A DNA stretch of 64,000 nt. Origin: Nocardioides szechwanensis. GTDB taxonomy: Bacteria > Actinomycetota > Actinomycetes > Propionibacteriales > Nocardioidaceae. Below, one piece after another: positions 9,529 to 18,072 of this stretch; the first letter of the stretch is position 1, and every line of letters starts with the position of its first letter. The notes below the pieces were generated by a model. The model was not told the origin of the DNA, made no database searches, and worked only from the letters and a program-made list of their open reading frames with translations. The position numbers and the translations under genes are program-made. Location: assembly GCF_900103935.1 (NCBI RefSeq), contig NZ_FNIC01000005.1, forward strand, positions 248,001-312,000, read 5' to 3'.

Positions 9529-11391
9529 TCAGCTGTAGAGGCGGTCCAGGACGTCGGAGTACTTCTGGTTGACGACGCGGCGCTTGAGCTTGAGGGTCGG
9601 GGTGAGCTCCTCGGACTCGGCGGTCCACTCGACGGGGAGTAGCTCGAAGGCCTTGACCTGCTCGGGACGCGAGAGGCGCTCGTTGGCGGCGTCGACGGTG
9701 GCCTGGGCCATGCCGAGGATCGCCGGGTGCTGGGCGAGCTCGGCCAGGTCCTGGTACTCGACGCCGAGCTTCTCCGCGACGATCGGCGCGATCTCCGCGT
9801 CGAGGGTCATGATCGCGACGACGTAGGGACGCCCGTCGCCGATCGCCATGGCGTGGCCGATGATCGGCGACTCCTTGAGGTAGTTCTCGATGTTGGACGG
9901 CGCGATGTTCTTGCCCGCGGAGGTGATGATCAGCTCCTTCTTGCGGTCCACGATCGCGAAGAAGCCGTCGCCGTCGAGGGTGCCGATGTCGCCGGTGTGG
10001 ACCCAGCCGTCCTGGTCGATCAGGTTGCGGGTGGCCTCCTCCTGGCGGTGGTAGCCGGGCGTGACGACCGGTCCGCGGACCAGCACCTCGCCGTCGTCGT
10101 CGAGGCGCACCTCGATGCCGGGCGTCGCGCGGCCGACCGAGCCGAGCCGGAAGTTGCCCGGACCGTTGGCGGTGATCGCGCCGCAGGTCTCGGTCATGCC
10201 GTAGACGTCGTAGACGGCGAGGCCCAGGCCGGCCATGAACTTGGCGACCTCCAGCGGCATGGGCGCGGCGGCGGAGCCGGCCCAGGTGACGCGGTCGAGG
10301 CCGAGCAGCAGCTTGAGGAAGCCCAGGATCGCCTCGTCGGCCTCGCGGTAGGCCGCCTCGATCTCCGGGGTCATCTCCTTGCCGACCTCGGTGGCCTGGA
10401 CCCACGCGAGCCCGGCGGCCATCGACCGCTCGACCATCGCGACGTTGTCGGGGTTGGGGTCGGCGGCGAGCTTGGCGGAGATACCGGTCTTGATCTTCTC
10501 CCACACGCGGGGTACGCCGAAGAACGCCGTCGGGCGGACCTCGCCCAGCGCGGCGAGGAGCTCGGAGGGGTCGCCGATCGCGTGCATGTGGCTGCCCTGG
10601 ATCTGCGGGCCGTAGAGCCCGAGGACCCGCTCGGCGATGTGCGCCAGCGGCAGGTAGCTGACCGCGACCTGGGGGTCGTGGAGTCCGGCGGCCTCGAGGG
10701 TGCTCAGTGCCTCGTAGAGGACGTTGTGGTGGGTGAGGACGACGCCCTTGGGGTTGCCCGTGGTGCCCGACGTGTAGAGGATCGTCGCCGGCGTCTCGGG
10801 CTTCACCTGGGCCGCGCGCGCCTCCAGCTCCGAGGCGAGCTCGTCGCGCTGGGAGGAGCCCAGGGCCACCAGGTCGTCCCAGCTGAGGAAGCGGTCGCCC
10901 TCGGGGACGTCGGAGGCGTTGATGACCACGACGGTGGCGATGCTGTCGACCTCGTCGAAGGCCTTGGCCCAGCGGGTGAGGTGGTCGGCGTTCTCGACCA
11001 CCACCGCGGTGGGGCGGGACTCGCCCGCGACGTAGGCGACCTGGGTCGCCGACAGCGTGTTGTAGATCGACATCGGGGTGGCGGCCGCGTGCACCGCACC
11101 CATGTCGGCGACGTAGTGCTCGGTGCGGTTGGACGACATGATCGCCACGGTGTCGCCGACGGCCACGCCACGGGCGACGAGACCGGCGGCCACGTCGAGG
11201 GCGAGCTCGCGGGTCTCGGCCCAGGTCAGGGTGCGCCAGCTCTCGCCCTCGGCCGCGCCGTGCCGGTGGGAGTACGCCGGGTCGTCGGCCTTGTCGCGCG
11301 CGGTCGCGGCGAGCATGTCGATCAGGGTCCGTCCCCCGACCTGGTCCTCGATCCGGGCTCGCTCGGCGAGAACGTCGTTGTTCTGGGTCAT
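9529..11391 (-). CDS. Long-chain acyl-CoA synthetase (AMP-forming), FadD15-like
   Basis: Activates a fatty or other carboxylic acid to its CoA thioester through an acyl-adenylate. The 620 residues contain the P-loop ILYTSGTTGNPKGVVLTHHN, the acyl-site region SYLPLAHIAER, YGMTETCG, and the A8 and C-terminal motifs TGDIGTL and DRKKELIITSAGKNI. The ATG overlaps the stop of the upstream acyl-CoA dehydrogenase gene (TGATG), so translation is coupled. It ends the three-gene run of two acyl-CoA dehydrogenases plus this ligase. The layout suggests ligation and the first dehydrogenation of one substrate. Chain length or ring substrate cannot be told from sequence. Confidence 0.93.
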   Translation of the reverse strand: MTQNNDVLAERARIEDQVGGRTLIDMLAATARDKADDPAYSHRHGAAEGESWRTLTWAETRELALDVAAGLVARGVAVGDTVAIMSSNRTEHYVADMGAVHAAATPMSIYNTLSATQVAYVAGESRPTAVVVENADHLTRWAKAFDEVDSIATVVVINASDVPEGDRFLSWDDLVALGSSQRDELASELEARAAQVKPETPATILYTSGTTGNPKGVVLTHHNVLYEALSTLEAAGLHDPQVAVSYLPLAHIAERVLGLYGPQIQGSHMHAIGDPSELLAALGEVRPTAFFGVPRVWEKIKTGISAKLAADPNPDNVAMVERSMAAGLAWVQATEVGKEMTPEIEAAYREADEAILGFLKLLLGLDRVTWAGSAAAPMPLEVAKFMAGLGLAVYDVYGMTETCGAITANGPGNFRLGSVGRATPGIEVRLDDDGEVLVRGPVVTPGYHRQEEATRNLIDQDGWVHTGDIGTLDGDGFFAIVDRKKELIITSAGKNIAPSNIENYLKESPIIGHAMAIGDGRPYVVAIMTLDAEIAPIVAEKLGVEYQDLAELAQHPAILGMAQATVDAANERLSRPEQVKAFELLPVEWTAESEELTPTLKLKRRVVNQKYSDVLDRLYS

Positions 11392-12569
11392 CAATAGCTC
11401 CTGGGCAGGTTGAGCATCTGGGTTCCGATGTGAGCGAGGATGAGTTCCTCGGCCACGGGGATGTTCTTGCCGATCCGGCTGTCCCGGAACAGCCGCTCGA
11501 TCGGGTACTCCTTCGAATACGCCATGCCGCCGAACGTCTGGAACGCCTGGTTGGCGGCCTCCCAGGCGACTTGGGCTCCGGTTAGTTTGGCCACGTTGGT
11601 CTCGTTGCCACAAGGGCGACCTTGGTCGAAGAGCCACGCTGCCTTGTAGGTCATCAGGCGCGCCAGCTCGGTCTTGGCCTTGAGCTGGGCCAGCGGGAAC
11701 TGGATCGCCTGGTTGGCACCGATCGGCCGACCGAAGACCTCGCGCTGCGTGGCGTACTCCGCCGCGAGCTCCAGCGCCACCTCGGCGGCGCCGACACCGC
11801 CGGCCGCGGCGAGGATCCGCTCGGGGTTGAGCACGTCCCAGAGCACCGGGAAGCCGTTGTCGACCTCGCCGACGACCTGGGAGGCGGGCACCCGGACGTC
11901 GTCCAGGAAGACCTGGCTCGACGTGACGACGTTGCCGCCCATCTTGGGGATCGGCGTGTAGGTGAGCGTGCCGTCGGCGAGCGCCTGCTTGACGTCGACC
12001 AGCAGGATCGTGAACCCGGCCGTGCGGGGCTTGGCGTCCTCGAGCGGCGTCGTGCGGGTGACGACCAGCATCCAGTCGGCGTTCTCGACGCCGGAGATCC
12101 AGATCTTCTGTCCCTTGACCAGGAAGTCGTCCCCGTCGCGGCGCGCCGACGTGCGGATGGCGAGCGCGTTGCTGCCGGCGTCGGGCTCGGTCAGCGCGAG
12201 GCAGAACTGCACGTCGCCGGTGGCGACGCCGGGCAGGATCGTCCGCTTCTGCTCCTCGGTGCCGTGCCGCGACAGCGTCATCGCGCCGAACCCCGGGGTC
12301 AGGATGTAGAGGAAGATCCCGGCCGTGCCGCCCGACGCCGCGAGCGTCTCGCAGGCGACGGCGAGCTCGAGCATCCCGGCCCCGCCCCCGCCGTACTCCT
12401 CGGGGACGGAGAGCCCGATCCAGCCGCCGTCGGCCAGGTCCTTCCAGGCCTCGCTGGGGAACCGGTGGTCCTCCTCGCACGCCGACCAGTAGTGGTGGTC
12501 GTACTTGGCGGCGATGGCGGCGACGCCGTCGCGTACGGCGAGGGCCGAGTCGGGGAGGTCGAAGTCCAC
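11391..12569 (-). CDS. Acyl-CoA dehydrogenase
   Basis: FAD-dependent alpha,beta-dehydrogenation of an acyl-CoA, passing electrons to ETF. The 392 residues show the family signature LALTEPDAGSNALAIRTSA, the FAD-contact KGQKIWISGVENADWM, and QTFGGMAYSKEYPIERLFRD near the C-terminus. The usual YEGT(S/N)EI segment is replaced by RIGKNIPVAEELILAHIG, so the catalytic base is not in its common place; some FadE subfamilies are like this. It begins 1 base after the preceding dehydrogenase ends and overlaps the ligase downstream. Two adjacent dehydrogenases with unlike active-site ends recall the heteromeric FadE pairs of sterol side-chain degradation, but that is an inference. Confidence 0.92.
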   Translation of the reverse strand: MDFDLPDSALAVRDGVAAIAAKYDHHYWSACEEDHRFPSEAWKDLADGGWIGLSVPEEYGGGGAGMLELAVACETLAASGGTAGIFLYILTPGFGAMTLSRHGTEEQKRTILPGVATGDVQFCLALTEPDAGSNALAIRTSARRDGDDFLVKGQKIWISGVENADWMLVVTRTTPLEDAKPRTAGFTILLVDVKQALADGTLTYTPIPKMGGNVVTSSQVFLDDVRVPASQVVGEVDNGFPVLWDVLNPERILAAAGGVGAAEVALELAAEYATQREVFGRPIGANQAIQFPLAQLKAKTELARLMTYKAAWLFDQGRPCGNETNVAKLTGAQVAWEAANQAFQTFGGMAYSKEYPIERLFRDSRIGKNIPVAEELILAHIGTQMLNLPRSY

Positions 12570-12570
12570 G

Positions 12571-13716
12571 TCAGATGCCCAGGCTCCGGCCGATGATCTC
12601 CTTCTGGATCTCCGTCGTGCCGCCGTAGATCGTCTGGATCCGGCTGTCGACGTAGGCCTTGGAGATGGGGTACTCCGACATGTAGCCGTAGCCGCCGTGG
12701 AGCTGGACGCCCTGGTCGACGATCTTCTTCTGGAGCTCGGTGGTCCACCACTTGGCCATAGACGCCAGCGTCGTGTCGACCTCGCCGGCGTTGAGCTTGG
12801 TCACGCAGTCGTTGACGAAGACCCGGGCGATGTGGACCTCGGTGGCCATCTCGGCCAGCAGGAACCGGTTGTGCTGGAACTTGCCGATCGGCCGGCCGAA
12901 GGCCTCGCGCTCCTTGGCGTAGCTCAGGCACAGCTCGAGCACGTGCTCGCAGGCGGCGACGGCGATGGCGGCGATCGAGATCCGCTCCTGCGGCAGGTTG
13001 ACCATCAGCGAGATGAAGCCGGAGCCCTCCTCGCCGAGCAGGTTGGTCTTGGGCACCTCGACGTTGTCGAAGAACAGCTCGGAGGTGTCCTGGGCCTTGA
13101 GGCCCATCTTCTCGAGGTTGCGGCCGCGCTCGAAGCCCTCCATGCCGCGCTCGACCACCAGCAGGCTGATGCCCTGGTGCCCGGCGTCGGGGTTGGTGCG
13201 GGCCACGACGATCACCAGGTCGGACATGATCCCGTTGCTGATGAACGTCTTGGAGCCGTTGACGACGTAGTGGTCGCCCTTGTCGACGGCAGTCGTGCGG
13301 ATGCCCTGGAGGTCGGAGCCGGCGCCCGGCTCGGTCATCGCGATCGCCGAGATCAGCTCGCCGCTCACCAGGCCGGGGAGCCAGCGCTGCTTCTGCTCCT
13401 CGGTCCCGAGCTGGCTGATGTAGGGGACGATGATGTCGGTGTGCACGGGGAAGCCGAGCCCGCTGGCCCCGACCTTGCTGATCTCCTCGGCGATGATCAT
13501 GTTGTAGCGGAAGTCCTTGATGCCGGCGCCGCCGTACTCCTCGTCTACGTCGAAGCAGAGCAGGCCCTGCGCGCCCGCCCTGGTCCAGACCTCGCGGCTG
13601 ACCATGCCGTCCTTCTCCCACTGCGCGTGGTGCGGGACGACCTCCTTGTCCATGAACGACCGCACGGTGGAGCGGAAGTCCTCGTGCTCCTGCTCGTAGA
13701 TGGAAGGGGTCTGCAT
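12571..13716 (-). CDS. Acyl-CoA dehydrogenase, long-chain type
   Basis: First gene of the two-dehydrogenase and ligase operon, 381 aa. It has the flavin and substrate signatures AMTEPGAGSDLQGIRTTA and VNGSKTFISNGIMSDL, and the C-terminal LHGGYGYMSEYPISKAYVD followed by IYGGTTEIQKEIIGRSLG. YGGT in place of YEGT is the long-chain acyl-CoA dehydrogenase form, in which the catalytic glutamate comes from another helix. A clean GTGACAG-N5-CTGTCAC site lies 40-58 bases upstream of the ATG and is probably the operon's control point. It follows the mce operon on the same strand after a 93-base gap. Confidence 0.93.
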   Translation of the reverse strand: MQTPSIYEQEHEDFRSTVRSFMDKEVVPHHAQWEKDGMVSREVWTRAGAQGLLCFDVDEEYGGAGIKDFRYNMIIAEEISKVGASGLGFPVHTDIIVPYISQLGTEEQKQRWLPGLVSGELISAIAMTEPGAGSDLQGIRTTAVDKGDHYVVNGSKTFISNGIMSDLVIVVARTNPDAGHQGISLLVVERGMEGFERGRNLEKMGLKAQDTSELFFDNVEVPKTNLLGEEGSGFISLMVNLPQERISIAAIAVAACEHVLELCLSYAKEREAFGRPIGKFQHNRFLLAEMATEVHIARVFVNDCVTKLNAGEVDTTLASMAKWWTTELQKKIVDQGVQLHGGYGYMSEYPISKAYVDSRIQTIYGGTTEIQKEIIGRSLGI

Positions 13717-13755
13717 CGTGGGGCCTCCGTGGGGGTTCGTGGTTTCAGCGCAACT

Positions 13756-13774
13756 GTGACAGCAAGACTGTCAC
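13756..13774 (-). promoter_or_regulatory. GTGACAG-N5-CTGTCAC site 2, upstream of the acyl-CoA dehydrogenase operon
   Basis: GTGACAG-CAAGA-CTGTCAC is a perfect 7-bp inverted repeat with a 5-base spacer, 40-58 bases upstream of the first dehydrogenase start. It is the best match to the shared motif and is flanked by CAACT as in site 5. Confidence 0.72.
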
Positions 13775-13809
13775 GATTCAAGGGATGGTTCCACACCCCG
13801 GTACGGCGG

Positions 13810-14904
13810 TCACGGGGTGGGCACGTTCTGGGAGCCGCGGGCCTGGATCCCGGGCGCCTCGGTGGTGCACCGTCGCTGCAGGCCGAGCGGCACGTCCTCG
13901 AGGTCCGAGGGGTCGCGCTGGTCGTCGGTGTAGATGCAGTTCTTCAGCACCTTGGGGACCAGCAGCACGTGGCCGGTGCCGTCGCGGGTGCTCCCGGCCA
14001 TCGCGAGCACCTGACGGGGCACCCAGTCGAGCCAGACGTGCAGCCCGGGCAGGTGGGCCTCCGACATCTCCATGAGCGGCGACATCACGCCGAGCAGGTC
14101 GGAGAGAACGGGAGCGGTGCTGCGCCACAGGTCGCTGACGAGGGGGAGCAGGGTCGAGCCGTCGTCGATGAGGCGGCGGATGGTGGGATCGGCGCGACGC
14201 AGCTCCTCGGAGACGAGTGCGAGGTCGCGCGCGAAGCGCCTCAGCTCGCCCTCCTTGGCGACCCCCGTGCGCAGCGGGACCTGCCCGTCGACCACCAGCG
14301 AGGTGAGGTCCGGCTCGAGCTCCTGGAGCAGGGCGAAGGTCCGCTCGAGCTCGACCGTGGTCGCGCGCAGGTCGGCCGAGCCGTCGCCGAAGGCGAGCTC
14401 GGCCTCACGCGCGATCGTCCGCAGGTCTCGTACGTCGATCCGTGCGAGCAGGTCCTGGGTGTCCGCGATCACCGTGTGGATCGGCAGCGGGACGCTGGTC
14501 TCGGAGGCCGCGATCGTGGTGCCCTCCTCCAGCCACGGGCCGGAGCCGGTGCGGGGCCGGATGTCGAGGTACTGCTCGCCGACCGCGGACAGGTTGCGCA
14601 CCAGGAAGTCGCTGTCGCGCGGCACCTTGACGCCCTCGTCGATGGCGATGGTGGCGACCACGCCCTCCTCGTCGAGCCCGACGTCGGTGACCGCGCCGAT
14701 GCGCTGGCCGCGGTAGTTGACCGTCGACTTCTCGTGCAGGCCGGCCGCTTCCGGGAGGTGGACCCGCACCTCGTAGGGGTCGCGGAAGAGCCCGCCCCCG
14801 ACCACGATGTCGGCGACGTAGACGGTGCCGCCGACCAGGATCACCAGCAGCAGCGCCTGCGCGACGCGGGCCCGCTGGCGCAGCTTGAGCTGGGTGCGGC
14901 TCAT
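13810..14904 (-). CDS. mceF: MCE family protein, sixth of the operon (MceF position)
   Basis: Last gene of the yrbE-mce operon. Its 364-residue product has one N-terminal membrane segment (about residues 13-35, rich in L and V), then an MCE domain starting YEVRVHLPEAAGLHEKSTV and running to about residue 115, then a long helical region that in studied MCE complexes builds the periplasmic tube. The C-terminus has a cysteine in RCTTEAPG and no proline-rich tail. Its ATG overlaps the MceE stop by 4 bases. MCE complexes carry lipids or sterols across the cell envelope. The mceG-type ATPase that energises the importer is not in the window, as is common. Confidence 0.92.
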   Translation of the reverse strand: MSRTQLKLRQRARVAQALLLVILVGGTVYVADIVVGGGLFRDPYEVRVHLPEAAGLHEKSTVNYRGQRIGAVTDVGLDEEGVVATIAIDEGVKVPRDSDFLVRNLSAVGEQYLDIRPRTGSGPWLEEGTTIAASETSVPLPIHTVIADTQDLLARIDVRDLRTIAREAELAFGDGSADLRATTVELERTFALLQELEPDLTSLVVDGQVPLRTGVAKEGELRRFARDLALVSEELRRADPTIRRLIDDGSTLLPLVSDLWRSTAPVLSDLLGVMSPLMEMSEAHLPGLHVWLDWVPRQVLAMAGSTRDGTGHVLLVPKVLKNCIYTDDQRDPSDLEDVPLGLQRRCTTEAPGIQARGSQNVPTP

Positions 14905-15998
14905 CGGGTGCTCCTCGGGGTCTCGGCCGGCGACCCGGGGATCGCGGCGTCCAGGAAGCCGAGCAGCGACGGCAGGTCGGGCAGATCCGGCAGGTCTGGC
15001 AGGTCTGGCAGGTCGGGCCCGGGCGGCTGCGTGGGGTCGGGCACCAGGTCGCGGGGCGCCAGCTCGAAGGTCAGGTCGAAGTTGGAGAAGTCGCCCGGGC
15101 TCGCGATGGCGGTCTTGCGGCCGAACTCGAGGATGCCGTCGAGGATCGGCACCAGGTGCCGACGGCTGCGGTTGAGGCTGCGCAGCACCGGGCCGAGCTC
15201 GCTGACGGCGGTCACCAGGTCGCGGCGCGAGCTGGTGACGACCCGCGCCGACGTGACGCCGAACCGGCGTACCTGCTTCAGCAGCGCCATCAGCGACGTC
15301 CGCTGGCGGGCCAGGGCGCGCACGGTCGGCGACAGCTCGGTGACCGCCTTCGACAGCACCGGGGCGTCGGCGGCGAGCGCGGTGCTGAGCCGGTCGAGGC
15401 CGGCCAGGGTCAGGTCGATGTCGTCGGTGTGGGCGTTGAGCGAGCGCATGGTCGAGTCGAGCCGTGTGACCAGGCTGCGCACCTCGCCGGTGTTGCCGGT
15501 CAGGGCGACGTTGAGCTCGTCGACGATGGTCTTGATGTCGCCGTAGCTGCCCCCCGTGACCACGACCGACAGCGAGCTGAGCAGGTCACTGACGTCGGGT
15601 GCGCGCAAGGTGCTGGCGACCGGGATGGTCCCGCCCTCGGCGAGCTCGGGTCCGGTGCCGTCGATGAGCTCGACGAACGCGGTGCCCATCGGGGAGGTGA
15701 GCCGGATCTCGGCCCGGACACCCTCGTGCAGCCGGGCGTCCTCGACGATCTCCATCCCGACGTGCGCCTCGTAGTCGTGCACCTCGATCGACCCCACCTG
15801 CCCGATCGTGGCGCCCTCGAGCTTGACCGGGGCCTCCGGTGGCAGGTTGAGGGCGCTGTCGAACACCGCCTCCATCTCGTACGTCGGTCCGCTCACCAGC
15901 GACGGCGTGGGGACGTCCTGCAGCTCGAGCCCGCAACCCGTCGTACCCACTCCCAGTGCGAGCGCGACCACGGCGAGACGAACGGATGCGCGGGTCAC
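14901..15998 (-). CDS. mceE: MCE family lipoprotein, fifth of the operon (MceE position)
   Basis: The lipid-anchored member of the mce set (365 aa from the GTG). A short signal sequence, RLAVVALALGVGTTGC, ends in a lipobox cysteine at about residue 22, as in mycobacterial MceE/LprK, also the fifth mce gene. The MCE domain follows (YEMEAVFDSALNLPPEAPV onward). The GTG is chosen because it makes a GTGA overlap with the MceD stop and puts the signal peptide at the N-terminus; frame upstream of it is open but runs into mceD. The C-terminal tail carries five DLP-like tripeptides encoded by a 9-base tandem repeat. Confidence 0.92.
   Translation of the reverse strand: MTRASVRLAVVALALGVGTTGCGLELQDVPTPSLVSGPTYEMEAVFDSALNLPPEAPVKLEGATIGQVGSIEVHDYEAHVGMEIVEDARLHEGVRAEIRLTSPMGTAFVELIDGTGPELAEGGTIPVASTLRAPDVSDLLSSLSVVVTGGSYGDIKTIVDELNVALTGNTGEVRSLVTRLDSTMRSLNAHTDDIDLTLAGLDRLSTALAADAPVLSKAVTELSPTVRALARQRTSLMALLKQVRRFGVTSARVVTSSRRDLVTAVSELGPVLRSLNRSRRHLVPILDGILEFGRKTAIASPGDFSNFDLTFELAPRDLVPDPTQPPGPDLPDLPDLPDLPDLPSLLGFLDAAIPGSPAETPRSTR
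14971..15015 (-). repeat. 9-base tandem repeat coding for (Asp-Leu-Pro)n in MceE
   Basis: Five consecutive 9-base units of the form GGCAGGTCN (plus strand) encode repeated D-L-P near the MceE C-terminus. Two adjacent units are identical and the others differ by one to three bases. Such repeats change length by slippage in steps of three residues without a frameshift. Confidence 0.8.
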
Positions 15999-17089
15999 GG
16001 GAAGTCCCCCGGGAACTGGTCGAGGATGCCGTCGAGGAGCGGGTCCAGGAGCCCGCCGCCGTCGGGCTGGAACAGCACGTCGCACAGGGGGACGCGGAGC
16101 TGGTCACACATCTCGGCGCGGAAGACCGAGCTGAACGGGCCGACCTTCGTGGAGAACTGCACCCGCAGCCGGCCGAGCTCGAAGTCGTAGGCCTGGGCGA
16201 GGTTCTGGGCGAGCGTGGGCATGGTGTCGAACGCCTCGGCGAGCTGGTCCTGGCGTCGGTGCACGACCCGGGCGACCTGGAGCGCCGCCTCCAGGTCGCC
16301 CTGGAGCACGTCGCGGTTGCGGCGCACGAAGGTCGTGGTCAAGGTGCTCAGGTCGGCGAGCGAGGTCAGCGTCTGGCGCAGGCTGCGCCGCTGCTGGGCG
16401 ACCACGTGCGTCGACAGGCTGACGCTGTTGGCGAACCGGCGGATGGTGGTGTCGCGACGGCGCAGGGCCTGGGCCAGGAGCGCGAGGTTGCCGGTCACGG
16501 CGCGGATATCCTCGCTCTTGCCGTTGACGGTGCGCAGGGCGCGCTCCCCGGCGACCAGGGCGTCGCGGATGCGCAGGCCGTTGCCGTCGAGCGTGTCGGC
16601 GCCGACGGCGAGCAGGTCGCCGACGTCCTTGCCGCCGCGCGTGCTGCCGTCGAGGGCCCGCACGAGCTCGTCGATCGACTCGGTGACCTCGTCGATGGTG
16701 GCCGGGCTGCGGGTGTGGGCGTCGTCGATGTGGGCCCCGTCGGCGAGCACCTCGCCGCCGGTGTAGGCCGGGCCGAGCTCGACGTACCGGTCGGTGACCA
16801 GGGCCGACTGCAGGACCACCGCGCCCGCGTCGGCGGGCAGCTCGGTGCCGGGGGCCAGCTCCATGTGCACACGCATCGTGGTGCCGCGCGGCTCGATCGA
16901 GGTGATCTCGCCGACGGGGACGCCGAGGAACTCCACGTCGTTGCCGACGTAGAGGCCGGTCGTGTCGGAGAAGTCGGCGGTGACGGTCAGTGGCTCGTCG
17001 TGCGAGCGCGTCGTCCACGCCACGAGGGCGGCCGCGACCAGGGTCGCGGCGACCAGGGCGGCGACCAGACGGGTGGGCAGGCGGGTCAC
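15995..17089 (-). CDS. mceD: MCE family protein, fourth of the operon (MceD position)
   Basis: 364 aa, GTG start overlapping the MceC stop (GTGA). An N-terminal membrane anchor (LVAALVAATLVAAALVAW) is followed by an MCE domain beginning TVTADFSDTTGLYVGNDV with the conserved GVPVGEI turn. Coiled helical sequence continues to about residue 300, and the end contains two cysteines (EMCDQLRVPLCDVLF). It is one of six non-identical MCE subunits that would assemble into a hetero-oligomeric envelope-spanning tube, so it should be needed together with its neighbours. Confidence 0.92.
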   Translation of the reverse strand: MTRLPTRLVAALVAATLVAAALVAWTTRSHDEPLTVTADFSDTTGLYVGNDVEFLGVPVGEITSIEPRGTTMRVHMELAPGTELPADAGAVVLQSALVTDRYVELGPAYTGGEVLADGAHIDDAHTRSPATIDEVTESIDELVRALDGSTRGGKDVGDLLAVGADTLDGNGLRIRDALVAGERALRTVNGKSEDIRAVTGNLALLAQALRRRDTTIRRFANSVSLSTHVVAQQRRSLRQTLTSLADLSTLTTTFVRRNRDVLQGDLEAALQVARVVHRRQDQLAEAFDTMPTLAQNLAQAYDFELGRLRVQFSTKVGPFSSVFRAEMCDQLRVPLCDVLFQPDGGGLLDPLLDGILDQFPGDFP

Positions 17090-18072
17090 GTGCAGTCCTC
17101 CGGCCGGGTCGTGGTGCAGATGAGGTCGTCGGGGAAGACGAAGTAGGGGGAGTTGACGCCCAGCCAGGGACCGTCGCCGGTGCCGTTGGTGAAGAAGCGC
17201 ATCGCCGGCCCGGCCAGCTCGAGGGTGCGGTCGAGGTCGGCCTTGTGGGCGGTGAGGACCCGCAGCACCTTGCGGGCGTCGCGCAGCGTCGCCCCCAGGC
17301 CGGCCTGGTTGTCGCGCACCAGGGAGGTGAGCCGGACGACGAGGTCGCGGCTGTCGTGCAGGAGCAGCCGCAGCGCCTCGCGCCGTTCGTAGACCATCGT
17401 CATCACCAGGTCGGCGTCGGTCATCAGCGACACCAGCTCGTCCTGCTGGTCGACGAGCAGGTCTGTCACCGCTCGCGTCGACTCGAGCAGCCGGTCGAGC
17501 TGGCCGTCCCGGGTCGAGACGATCCCCGACACCTCGGTCATCCCGTCGAGCGCCGCCGCCAGGTCGCCGGGCCGACCGCGCAGGTCGGTGCTGAGCGTGT
17601 CGATCGCCTTCTCCATCAGAGCCAGGTCGAGAGCCTCGACCTCCGGGGTGGCGTCGAGCCAGAAGCGCTCGAGCGTGTACGTCGTGTCGGCCTGCGCCTT
17701 GTCCAGGGTGTCGCCCGACTCCAGGGGCTCGCCCTCACCCGGGTCGAGCTCGAGGTAGCGCTTGCCCAGCAGGGACACCAGCTTGACCTGCGTGCGCGTG
17801 TCCGTCGTCAGCTCGACGTCGTCGCTGGTCGTGAAGTCGACGTGGACGGTGTCGCCCTTGGCAGTCACCGATGTCACCCGGCCGACCTCGAGACCGGCGA
17901 CGCGCACCGCGTCGCCGGCCCGCAGGCCGGCGGCGTGCGGCAGCTCGGCGTGGTAGCCGGTGTCGCGCGGGATCACGCGGACCGCGACCACGAGCGCGGC
18001 CAGCACCAGCACCACGATCACCGGGACGGCGAGGCGGTGCTGCCGGGGGCCGCGCTTCCTGGGCGTGGTCAT
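17086..18072 (-). CDS. mceC: MCE family protein, third of the operon (MceC position)
   Basis: 328 aa from the ATG that overlaps the MceB stop (ATGA); the frame extends further upstream but only across mceB. A basic N-terminus (TPRKRGPRQHR) precedes the membrane segment LAVPVIVVLVLAALVVAV. The MCE domain starts YHAELPHAAGLRAGDAVRV and includes GLEVGRVTSV. The rest is amphipathic helix. It ends with a short external tail bearing two cysteines (ICTTTRPEDCT). Confidence 0.92.
   Translation of the reverse strand: MTTPRKRGPRQHRLAVPVIVVLVLAALVVAVRVIPRDTGYHAELPHAAGLRAGDAVRVAGLEVGRVTSVTAKGDTVHVDFTTSDDVELTTDTRTQVKLVSLLGKRYLELDPGEGEPLESGDTLDKAQADTTYTLERFWLDATPEVEALDLALMEKAIDTLSTDLRGRPGDLAAALDGMTEVSGIVSTRDGQLDRLLESTRAVTDLLVDQQDELVSLMTDADLVMTMVYERREALRLLLHDSRDLVVRLTSLVRDNQAGLGATLRDARKVLRVLTAHKADLDRTLELAGPAMRFFTNGTGDGPWLGVNSPYFVFPDDLICTTTRPEDCT

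Noticed and set aside
14971-15015. CRISPR-like array
   Set aside because: The units are 9 bases, without spacers, and code for a tripeptide repeat inside MceE.
12505-15546. Plus-strand frame of over 1000 codons opposite two acyl-CoA genes and mce genes
   Set aside because: It spans several real genes and their junctions, has repetitive composition and no recognisable domain. GC skew at third codon positions produces such frames.
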